Assembly (NCBI GenBank): GCA_046496595.1
Contig: JAWOGU010000002.1
Location: 1 to 5,317, forward strand
Source of the DNA: GCA-2746795 sp046496595
GTDB taxonomy: Bacteria; Chloroflexota; Anaerolineae; Promineifilales; Promineifilaceae
Length of the DNA: 5,317 bases
Reading direction: 5' to 3'
The notes below the pieces were generated by a model. The model saw only the letters and a list, made by a program, of their open reading frames with translations, did no database searches and was not told the origin of the DNA. A program made the translations under genes and the position numbers. Below are positions 1 to 4,596 of the stretch, piece by piece; position 1 is the first letter of the stretch; the number at the start of each line of letters is the position of its first letter.

Positions 1-58
1 GAGAAACGGCCGTTTGCCATGCCTCGTCTCTTTTTTTCACGCCCGGTATACAATTTAT

Positions 59-87
59 CTTCCCGGAGGTTCCGAACCTCCGGGAAG
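59..87. repeat. Perfect GC-rich hairpin upstream of the HAD gene
   Basis: The arms CTTCCCGGAGGTT (59-71) and AACCTCCGGGAAG (75-87) are exact inverted complements around a CCG loop, a 13-bp stem. No clear T-run follows on either strand (ttggcgtttcatt on +), so it is not a textbook intrinsic terminator. It could end a gene lying left of the window, or be a dispersed palindrome. The hairpin is certain; its role is not. Confidence 0.6.
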
Positions 88-103
88 TTGGCGTTTCATT
101 ATT

Positions 104-132
104 TTGCCTGATCTTGCCGGACTTTGTAAAGT
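104..132 (+). promoter_or_regulatory. Candidate sigma70-type promoter, possibly leaderless, for the HAD-SDR pair
   Basis: TTGCCT (104-109) and TAAAGT (127-132) each match the -35 and -10 consensus at four of six positions and are separated by exactly 17 nt. A start about 7 nt after the -10 falls on the A of the ATG at 139, which would give a leaderless mRNA. This agrees with the lack of a good Shine-Dalgarno there (only ttaggg, close to the ATG). Weak boxes, so a tentative call. Confidence 0.25.
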
Positions 133-138
133 TAGGGC

Positions 139-825
139 ATGAAACCATACAAAGCACTGATTTTCGACATGAACGGTACCATCATCGACGACATGGGCTA
201 CCACACGGCTGCCTGGCTGGAGATTTTGGCGGGACTGGGACACCCTGTCACCGCTGATGAGTTCGCCCGGCAGTATTACGGCAAGACCAACCTGGAGACC
301 CTGCGGGAAGTCTTGGGCGGCGATGTTTCGGCGGCGCAGATAGCGGCAATCTCGCAAGACAAAGAGATTCAATACCAGCGGATGTATCAAGACCACATGA
401 CGCCGCTTGCCGGTTTTTTGCCTTTTTTGCAGGCGGCGCAGCAAAATGGACTGGCGCTGGCGCTGGCGACTTCGGCGAATCAGTTCAATATTGATTTTGT
501 TTTGACCGGGCTGGGGCTGGAGGAGGCGTTTACGGCCGTTATCGGCGCCGACGATATCGAACACAGCAAACCGCACCCTGAGATTTTCCTCAGAGCGGCT
601 GAGAACCTGGGCATGGCTCCGGAAGAGTGCCTGGTGTTTGAGGACTCCTTGATGGGTTTGGAAGCGGCGCGGCGGGCCGGGATGGACGCCTTTGCCATTT
701 TGACGACGCTTTTTGAAGCGGAGGCGCTGGCGCTGCCCCAGGTTGTCGGCGCGGCGCCTGATTTTGTTGCTTTGCAGCACGATTTATCACTTTTTTTTAA
801 TGTAAAACGGAGCGTTGAAACATGA
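139..825 (+). CDS. HAD-superfamily hydrolase, beta-phosphoglucomutase-like (subfamily IA) with D-x-N motif I
   Basis: 228-aa soluble protein with the HAD core and a C1 helical cap. Motif I is FDMNGTIID (nucleophile D10). Residues 16-85 form the cap, with a YHTAAW segment resembling the YHFRAW region of beta-phosphoglucomutase. Motif II is LATSA (T111), motif III K144 in SKPHPEIF, and motif IV FEDS (E168, D169, Mg binding). These indicate phosphoryl transfer through an aspartyl-phosphate on a small sugar phosphate or similar substrate. The second Asp of the usual D-x-D, the general acid/base in phosphatases and mutases, is Asn12. I recall D-x-N-G-T proteins as a recurring subgroup (for example in Bacteroidota), so this is probably a lineage trait, but it makes plain phosphatase or mutase activity uncertain. 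The gene overlaps the next by ATGA and is likely cotranscribed with it. A run of eight T (791-798) lies near the 3' end. Substrate unknown. Confidence 0.9.
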   Translation: MKPYKALIFDMNGTIIDDMGYHTAAWLEILAGLGHPVTADEFARQYYGKTNLETLREVLGGDVSAAQIAAISQDKEIQYQRMYQDHMTPLAGFLPFLQAAQQNGLALALATSANQFNIDFVLTGLGLEEAFTAVIGADDIEHSKPHPEIFLRAAENLGMAPEECLVFEDSLMGLEAARRAGMDAFAILTTLFEAEALALPQVVGAAPDFVALQHDLSLFFNVKRSVET

Positions 826-1439
826 ACATAGCAGTTTTTGGCGGCAGCCGGGGTGTGGGACGGCTGGTGATTGAGCAGGCTTTAGATCAGGGACATACCA
901 TTCGCGCCCTGGTGCGTACTCCGGAGAATTTTGAGATGAGTGATGAACGGGTAACGGCCGTTTCCGGTAATGTGCTCAACCTGGCAGACGTCGCTGCCTG
1001 CATAGCTGGAACCGATGCCGTAATTTGCTCACTGGGTTCCACCGGGGACAACCCGGACAATGTGGTGTCCAGGGGTACAAAAAATATCGTGGCGGCGATG
1101 CAGGAAGCGGGTGTGAAACGGCTGATTGTGGTCACGTCGTTGGGCGTGGGCGACAGCAAAGAGCAGGTGCCGTTTGTGTTTAAAATGTTGATGAAGACCG
1201 TGCTCAAAACAGCCATGCAGGACAAGGAGCTTCAGGAGCAGATGGTGAGAGAAAGCGGTCTGGACTGGGTGATGGTGCGCCCAGGCGGGTTAACGGATAA
1301 GCCGGCAGCGGGCAGTTACCAGGTGGGGACCGACAAATCCGTCATGGCAGGCCAAATCTCACGCGCCGACGTGGCGGCTTTTGTTTTGCAGCAGCTCACC
1401 GACGATACCTATTTGCACCAGGCTCCCGGCATTTCTTGA
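822..1439 (+). CDS. Atypical SDR, NAD(P)-binding Rossmann protein (NmrA/flavin-reductase-like)
   Basis: 205 aa, consistent with the short atypical SDR (SDR_a5/NmrA-like, biliverdin/flavin reductase-like) group. The N-terminal strand leads into the dinucleotide loop FGGSRGVGR (residues 6-14), a variant of the usual GATGxxG. R28 and R32 follow the second strand where NADP-preferring members carry basic residues, so NADPH is the likely cofactor. Further landmarks are GNVLN (49-53), VICSLGS (67-73), VVTSLGVGD (103-111), GLDWVMVRPGGLTD (146-159) and ISRADVAAFVL (179-189). The catalytic YxxxK of classical SDRs is absent, as is normal for this group. Start: ATG at 822 inside the stop of the preceding gene, with GGAG at 809-812, nine bases upstream. 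Translational coupling to the HAD gene is likely. Possible roles are reduction of flavin, quinone or a small carbonyl compound, or redox sensing; the sequence does not choose between them. Confidence 0.92.
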   Translation: MNIAVFGGSRGVGRLVIEQALDQGHTIRALVRTPENFEMSDERVTAVSGNVLNLADVAACIAGTDAVICSLGSTGDNPDNVVSRGTKNIVAAMQEAGVKRLIVVTSLGVGDSKEQVPFVFKMLMKTVLKTAMQDKELQEQMVRESGLDWVMVRPGGLTDKPAAGSYQVGTDKSVMAGQISRADVAAFVLQQLTDDTYLHQAPGIS

Positions 1440-1445
1440 TTACAC

Positions 1446-1590
1446 TGTAGCTTCTCAATATTCAGTGGAGACGAGGCCTGAGCCTGTCGAAGGCCGTTGG
1501 TTCGGCCAAGGCCGTTGGTTTCGACAGGACTTCGGCGTGAGCTCAGTCGAACGCTCAACCAACTCCGCCGCGATTTATTGAGATGTTACA
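1446..1590. repeat. Palindromic intergenic element E1
   Basis: The element lies in the gap between the convergent SDR and TetR genes. Its ends TGTAGCTTCTCAATA (1446-1460) and TATTGAGATGTTACA (1576-1590) are inverted repeats matching at 13 of 15 positions. Inside, CTGAGCCTGTCGAAG (1478-1492) faces TTCGACAGG (1520-1528), giving a 9-bp stem CCTGTCGAA/TTCGACAGG. A further TGAGCTCAGTCGAAC lies at 1538-1552. The 13-mer AAGGCCGTTGGTT occurs twice in direct orientation (1490-1502, 1508-1520), and GTTGGTT can pair with AACCAAC at 1557-1563. No plausible protein is encoded. The inner core and the terminal GTARCT...AGTTACA-like ends recur in E2 (3841-3987). REP-like or MITE-like is the best description; no transposase is nearby. 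Confidence 0.7.
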
Positions 1591-1610
1591 AAAACGCCCC
1601 AGCGGGGCGT
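1587..1610 (-). terminator. Intrinsic terminator of the TetR gene
   Basis: Read on the minus strand, ACGCCCC and GGGGCGT arms (1604-1610 and 1594-1600) form a 7-bp GC stem around a 3-nt loop, immediately followed by TTTTTGT (1594-1588). It lies about 30 bp past the TetR stop codon in the right orientation. The T-run coincides with the right end of element E1, so element and terminator touch. Confidence 0.8.
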
Positions 1611-1641
1611 CTCGAGGTTATCCCACTAACCAACCCACCAA

Positions 1642-2292
1642 CTACTCGGCACAGTGGCGCAGGCTGGTAATGAGAACACGCAGGCCCTCGCTGATGCGCG
1701 CCAGCGAAAAGCCGCGTGCTTGACGCTGAAAACGGAAAATATCAGCATTGAGCGGCGCCAGAATGGCGTCGGCCAGATATTCCGTGTCGAGTCCGGCTGG
1801 CAGCTCACCGGCGTCGATGGCGGATTGGAAGAGGCCGTGGATGGTCATGTACTGCCAGAAGTGGGGCATTTGGGTGCTGCGGCCTTCCTGGAGGAGACCA
1901 GCGCTTTGCACTTCATTAAGGAGGGGAGAATGGGCGTCTGTAAAGTAGACCAGGGCGTCCATAAAGTATTCCAACTGCGCCATTTTGGGCACGCTGTTTT
2001 CCGTCATTTTGCGGAACTCTGCCAACATGCCATTTTGGAAGACTGTCATTTGGGTGTCCATGAGCGCCAGACACAGTTCAGCTTTGTTGGCGAAACGGCG
2101 GTAGAGCGTGCCTTTGCCCACACCGGCCGCCTGCGCGATTTCGGCCATGCAGACGTTGGCTGTGCCATGTTTGGCGAATAGGGCTTCGGCGGTTTCCAGG
2201 ATGAGTTTGCGGTTGGCGGCGGCGTCTTTGCGTTCAGAACGGCCGTCGTTGTCTATGTTTCCCAGGGGGATAGGGGTGGTATCAGGTGTCAT
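1642..2292 (-). CDS. TetR/AcrR-family transcriptional regulator
   Basis: 216-aa one-component repressor. A short polar N-terminal extension (1-20) precedes the DNA-binding domain: ANRKLILETAEALFAKHG (26-43) forms helix 1, and residues 48-73, with AEIAQAAGVGKGTLYRRF, form the helix-turn-helix typical of TetR. Residues 80-210 are an alpha-helical ligand-binding and dimerisation domain with weakly conserved sequence, so the inducer cannot be read off. The start is ATG at 2292, preceded only by a weak AGAG stretch. The gene is divergent from yceI across a 144-bp region holding two matching operator palindromes over both promoters, which points to autorepression plus repression of yceI. Its 3' side has a clear terminator. 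In context the inducer may be an aromatic, quinone or other lipophilic compound (inference). Confidence 0.95.
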   Translation of the reverse strand: MTPDTTPIPLGNIDNDGRSERKDAAANRKLILETAEALFAKHGTANVCMAEIAQAAGVGKGTLYRRFANKAELCLALMDTQMTVFQNGMLAEFRKMTENSVPKMAQLEYFMDALVYFTDAHSPLLNEVQSAGLLQEGRSTQMPHFWQYMTIHGLFQSAIDAGELPAGLDTEYLADAILAPLNADIFRFQRQARGFSLARISEGLRVLITSLRHCAE

Positions 2293-2340
2293 ATTTTCTC
2301 TTTGTTGTGCTTAAAGGCAGATGAGTTTTGAAAATCTGTC

Positions 2341-2369
2341 TTGACAAGTGGACCACGGTCCGTTATTAT
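2341..2369 (+). promoter_or_regulatory. Promoter of yceI
   Basis: TTGACA (2341-2346) is a perfect -35, followed by a 17-nt spacer and TATTAT (2364-2369), a five-of-six match to the -10. It lies 68 bp upstream of the yceI ATG. Operator O1 fills the spacer almost completely, so a bound repressor would block RNA polymerase. Confidence 0.85.
2346..2362. promoter_or_regulatory. Operator O1, likely TetR-binding palindrome
   Basis: AAGTGGACCACGGTCCG contains the dyad GGACC-AC-GGTCC (2350-2361). It matches the reverse complement of O2 at 15 of 17 positions. Dyad symmetry, length and position over the promoter of a divergent TetR gene are what this family typically uses. Assignment to this regulator is inferred from adjacency. 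Confidence 0.8.
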
Positions 2370-2396
2370 CATACTAGAAAAGCGGACCGAAGTCCA
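2368..2396 (-). promoter_or_regulatory. Promoter of the TetR gene, opposing the yceI promoter
   Basis: On the minus strand TGGACT (2396-2391; four of six to the -35) and TATGAT (2373-2368; five of six to the -10) are 17 nt apart. The -10 overlaps the yceI -10 (2364-2369) by two bases, so the promoters face each other and two polymerases could not occupy both. Operator O2 covers this -35 and the adjacent spacer. The 3' part of the leader is about 75 nt long. Confidence 0.6.
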
Positions 2397-2399
2397 CTT
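2383..2399. promoter_or_regulatory. Operator O2, inverted second copy of O1
   Basis: CGGACCGAAGTCCACTT has the dyad GGAC-CGAA-GTCC (2384-2395). In reverse complement it differs from O1 only in the central two bases. The dyad centres of O1 and O2 are 34 bp apart. O2 lies over the -35 of the minus-strand promoter and just downstream of the + start site, so it may also act as a roadblock for yceI. Confidence 0.8.
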
Positions 2400-2436
2400 T
2401 TGCAAAATAATAACAAGATTAAGGAGATTATAACAG

Positions 2437-2976
2437 ATGACCTGGCAAATTGATTACTCACACTCAGATATTAGCTTTACGGCGCGGCACATGATGATTT
2501 CAAAGGTAAACGGCCGTTTCACAGACTGGAACGGTACCATTAACTTTGACGCCGATAATCCGACCCATACATCCGTAGACGTCACCGTGCAGTTGGCGAG
2601 CGTGGACACCCGTGATGAGAAGCGTGATGGGCATTTGCGCTCACCCGATTTCTTTGACGTAGAGAACTATCCGGAAATGCGCTTCAAAAGCACCAAAGTA
2701 GATGAAACGGGTGAAGATCAGGGTAAACTTTATGGTGATTTAACCATCCGCGGCGTCACCAAACCGGTGGTGTTGGACGTGGAATACTCCGGTTTAGCCA
2801 AAAGCCCCTGGGGCATCACCAGCGCCGGTTTTTCCGCTTCCGCCACTATTAACCGCAAAGATTGGGGCCTGAACTGGAACCAGGCCCTCGAGACCGGCGG
2901 CGTGTTGGTTGGCGAAAAAATCAAAATTGGGATTGAATTGGAACTGGTGCGGCAGCCTGAGGCTGTGACGGCCTAA
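2437..2976 (+). CDS. yceI: YceI-family (lipocalin-like, polyisoprenoid-binding) protein
   Basis: 179 aa, the normal mature length of the family. It opens with WQIDYSHSDISFTARHMM (residues 3-20), then GRFTDWNGTI (26-35), SVDTRDEKRDGHLRSPDFFD (55-74), MRFKSTKV (81-88), LTIRGVTKPVVLDVEY (102-117) and NRKDWGLNWN (139-148). This is the complete YceI signature, an antiparallel beta barrel that in the Thermus homologue TT1927b binds a long polyisoprenoid. Unlike E. coli YceI, it has no signal peptide or membrane segment, so it should be cytoplasmic. Start: ATG at 2437 with a strong AAGGAG at 2421-2426, ten bases upstream. It is driven by a strong promoter under apparent TetR control. The family is linked to lipid/quinone handling and stress responses; the ligand here is unknown. 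Confidence 0.97.
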   Translation: MTWQIDYSHSDISFTARHMMISKVNGRFTDWNGTINFDADNPTHTSVDVTVQLASVDTRDEKRDGHLRSPDFFDVENYPEMRFKSTKVDETGEDQGKLYGDLTIRGVTKPVVLDVEYSGLAKSPWGITSAGFSASATINRKDWGLNWNQALETGGVLVGEKIKIGIELELVRQPEAVTA

Positions 2977-2992
2977 AAAGCTCTCATTTCTT

Positions 2993-3034
2993 GAAGCGTG
3001 ATGCGTGGGATTCTTCTCACGCATCACGTTTCTT
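2993..3034 (+). terminator. Rho-independent terminator after yceI
   Basis: The arms 2993-3010 and 3015-3032 form an 18-bp stem around a TTCT loop. The core is CGTGATGCGTG/CACGCATCACG, with two G-U pairs elsewhere in the stem. TTTCTTG follows the core. It starts 17 bp after the yceI stop and ends about 22 bp before the pirin ATG, so pirin is either read at a reduced level from the yceI promoter or has a promoter I cannot see. The U-run is interrupted, so termination may be partial. Confidence 0.6.
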
Positions 3035-3055
3035 GTAGTTTAGACGGAGAAGCCC

Positions 3056-3835
3056 ATGTTTACTGACGTCTTTGCCAGCGAAATAGCAGGGTTAAATGTG
3101 GAGGGGGATCTGCGTTTTTATGAGGCAGATGCTTTCCCCGTCATTCATCCAGTACACTGGTTGACCTCTCATTTTGCGGTGGGTGGTTGGAGTCCGCTGC
3201 GCCGTTTAAGTGGGATGCTGACGGCGCACATGACGCAAATTGCGCCGCGAAATGGCTTTACCTGGCATCCGCATCGGGGGTTGGAGATTTTTACTTACGT
3301 CATCGACGGCGCCCTTTACCATGAAGATACGACGGGCGGCAAGGGTTTTATTAGAGCGGGCGAGGTGCAGCGCATGTTCTCGGGCAATTACATTGAGCAT
3401 CAGGAACTAAACCGCACGGATGAATTTGCCCGCGTGATTCAAATCTGGTTTGTGGCCGAACCGCAGTTTAGGGGAGTTGAGCCACATTATGAGCAGGTTA
3501 GCCTGGACGATATGCCGCCGCGGTCAGTGGGCGACGGGATTGTGCGTGACATCATTGGCCCGCAGGGCGCCACGCAGGCGCATGTGGATGCCCGGTTGAC
3601 GAGCACGCTGCTGCCGGCGGGCGGGCGGTCTGAGATTGAACTACCGGAATCGGGTGAGAATTTGTTTATTTACTTTGTGAACGGCAACGGCCGTTTTACC
3701 ATTTCTGCCCTGGAGAAACACATTGGTTTATACGACGTGGTCCTGGCGAAACCGGAAGCGGAAACGGCCGTTATCCAGGCCGGCGACGAACCGCTTAACT
3801 ACCTGTCATTTTATTTGAAGCCATTTATGAACTAA
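3056..3835 (+). CDS. Pirin-family bicupin protein
   Basis: 259 aa, within the usual range for bacterial pirins. The N-terminal cupin carries HPHRGLEIFTYVIDG (71-85), HEDTTGG (89-95), GEVQRMFSG (102-110) and the IEHQE segment (113-117). The four metal ligands of human pirin (His, His, His, Glu) correspond to H71, H73, H115 and E117, so the iron site looks intact; the usual H-S-E is H-Q-E here. Residues about 145-250 form the second cupin, which lacks metal ligands as in other pirins. Known members act as redox-sensitive iron proteins, and some have quercetin 2,3-dioxygenase activity. No signal peptide, so cytoplasmic. Start: ATG at 3056 with GGAG at 3046-3049, six bases upstream. Its place between yceI and a quinone reductase fits an oxidant or aromatic-compound response. 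Substrate undetermined. Confidence 0.96.
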   Translation: MFTDVFASEIAGLNVEGDLRFYEADAFPVIHPVHWLTSHFAVGGWSPLRRLSGMLTAHMTQIAPRNGFTWHPHRGLEIFTYVIDGALYHEDTTGGKGFIRAGEVQRMFSGNYIEHQELNRTDEFARVIQIWFVAEPQFRGVEPHYEQVSLDDMPPRSVGDGIVRDIIGPQGATQAHVDARLTSTLLPAGGRSEIELPESGENLFIYFVNGNGRFTISALEKHIGLYDVVLAKPEAETAVIQAGDEPLNYLSFYLKPFMN

Positions 3836-3840
3836 AAACC

Positions 3841-3987
3841 AAAGATCAAAGATTAAAGATTGGTAACTATTCACCCCCTCGAAGGCTGAGCCTGTCGAAG
3901 CCCGGTTCCGCCTTCGACAGGCTCAGGCTACACCTTGATAGTTACAAAGATCGGCTGTTTGCTGGCAATCTTTCATCTTTGATCTTT
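3841..3987. repeat. Nested palindromic intergenic element E2
   Basis: Three inverted repeats nest inside one another and fill the gap between the pirin and reductase genes. The outer arms are 21 nt, each made of three AAAGATN heptamers (3841-3861; inverted at 3967-3987), matching at 20 of 21 positions. The middle arms are GTAACTAT (3863-3870) and ATAGTTAC (3938-3945). The inner arms are CTGAGCCTGTCGAAG (3886-3900) and its exact complement (3912-3926) around an 11-nt loop. The inner core is the same as in E1, and the ends GTAACT/AGTTACAAA resemble the ends of E1. It encodes no protein. It could form a cruciform or a stable mRNA hairpin between the two genes. Confidence 0.8.
3886..3926. repeat. 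REP-like hairpin core of E2
   Basis: A perfect 15-bp stem, CTGAGCCTGTCGAAG with CTTCGACAGGCTCAG, around an 11-nt loop. The same 15-mer is at 1478-1492 and, with one mismatch, at 4743-4757. I recall this core as a common dispersed repeat in environmental bacterial genomes. No T-run follows, so mRNA processing or stability is as likely as termination. Confidence 0.8.
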
Positions 3988-4001
3988 ATGCTTTACTCTT
4001 T

Positions 4002-4005
4002 GAGG
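4002..4005 (+). promoter_or_regulatory. Ribosome binding site that fixes the reductase start
   Basis: GAGG at 4002-4005, six bases before the ATG at 4012, selects that start over the in-frame TTG at 3979 and ATG at 3988. Those two lie within or at the edge of element E2 and have no Shine-Dalgarno. Confidence 0.7.
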
Positions 4006-4011
4006 ACAACA

Positions 4012-4596
4012 ATGAACAACGACATCCGTGTTCTCGGCTTTGCCGGGAGTTTGCGCCAAAAATCATATAACCGCGCTTTGCTGCAGGCCGCTGAAACCGT
4101 GCTGCCAGCGGATATGACGCTGACAATCTTCGACCTGATCGATATCCCCTTATTTAACCAGGATGTGGAAGCGCGTGGTATTCCTGAACCGGTGCTGGCT
4201 TTCCGGGAGGCGTTAAAAGCGGCGGATGCCCTGCTCATCGCCACGCCGGAATATAACTTTTCGGTTCCGGGGGTTCTAAAAAATGCCCTGGATTGGGCCT
4301 CGCGTAAAGGACCGGACCCGCAAGCGCCGCTGGATGATAAAGTGGTGGCGATTATGGGCGCGGGCGGCATGGGCGGCACGGTGCGCGCGCAGCTTCATCT
4401 GCGTGACATTTTGGCGCATAACCGGCTTTTTGTGGTTCCGCATCCGCAGTTAATGGTAGCGCGCGCCTGGGAACACTTTGACCAGGATGGCATTCTGACC
4501 GATGAGGCGACCCGCGCCCGTTTGGGCAGCCTGCTGTTGGAACTGCGTGATTTGACCTGGAAACTGCGCCGTCAACCGGAGGTGACTTATGTCTGA
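4012..4596 (+). CDS. NADPH-dependent FMN reductase / quinone reductase (ChrR-YieF-like flavodoxin fold)
   Basis: 194 aa from the chosen ATG, the typical size of NADPH-dependent FMN reductases. The FMN phosphate loop is GFAGSLRQKSYNRALL (residues 9-24; pattern GSLRxxSxN). PEYNFSVPGVLKNALDWASR (79-98) is the second flavin-binding and tetramer-forming motif, and GAGGMGGTVRAQLHLRDIL (116-134) the third. Such enzymes reduce quinones, azo compounds, chromate or free flavin with NAD(P)H, often by two electrons, avoiding semiquinone radicals. It is cytoplasmic. An upstream in-frame extension of 11 residues is possible but would be encoded partly by repeat E2, so I reject it. The gene overlaps the downstream dioxygenase gene by 8 bp, so the two are almost surely cotranscribed and coupled, suggesting reduction of a quinone to a catechol-type diol followed by ring cleavage (inference). 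Confidence 0.95.
   Translation: MNNDIRVLGFAGSLRQKSYNRALLQAAETVLPADMTLTIFDLIDIPLFNQDVEARGIPEPVLAFREALKAADALLIATPEYNFSVPGVLKNALDWASRKGPDPQAPLDDKVVAIMGAGGMGGTVRAQLHLRDILAHNRLFVVPHPQLMVARAWEHFDQDGILTDEATRARLGSLLLELRDLTWKLRRQPEVTYV
4578..4584 (+). promoter_or_regulatory. Strong Shine-Dalgarno of the dioxygenase gene
   Basis: GGAGGTG (4578-4584) inside the end of the reductase gene, with the ATG at 4589 at normal spacing. It establishes the start of the downstream gene within its neighbour. Confidence 0.8.

Noticed and set aside
1..20. A minus-strand gene start (ATG at 20-18, reading M-A-N-G-R-F) running off the left edge
   Set aside because: The NGRF reading of the palindrome matches its use in real genes here, and an AGAGA lies upstream, but only six codons are visible, so the window cannot support a gene.
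55..780. Long minus-strand open frame opposite the HAD gene
   Set aside because: It is Arg/Gln-rich low-complexity protein antisense to a gene with all HAD motifs, and it runs through the 59-87 hairpin. It is a GC-driven shadow.
790..800. Frameshift at the run of eight T near the HAD 3' end
   Set aside because: The frame as read gives a normal-length protein ending in a natural ATGA overlap with the SDR, so there is no sign of an error or programmed slippage.
1381..1581. 66-codon + strand open frame across the SDR end and element E1
   Set aside because: The product is a translation of the repeat (the core gives RPEPVEGR-type text), out of frame with the SDR and with no ribosome binding site.
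1440..1600. CRISPR-like array in the repeated GTCGAA/GGCCGTTGG region
   Set aside because: The repeats are palindromic and unevenly spaced, there are no uniform spacers, and no cas genes are present. REP/MITE-like fits better.
1654..2181. 175-codon + strand open frame opposite the TetR gene
   Set aside because: It has no recognisable fold, no ribosome binding site, and lies wholly antisense to a convincing TetR protein.
3979..4011. N-terminal extension of the reductase from TTG 3979 or ATG 3988
   Set aside because: These codons overlap or abut the right arm of E2 and lack a Shine-Dalgarno. GAGG at 4002-4005 points to ATG 4012, and the FMN motif then begins at the usual distance.
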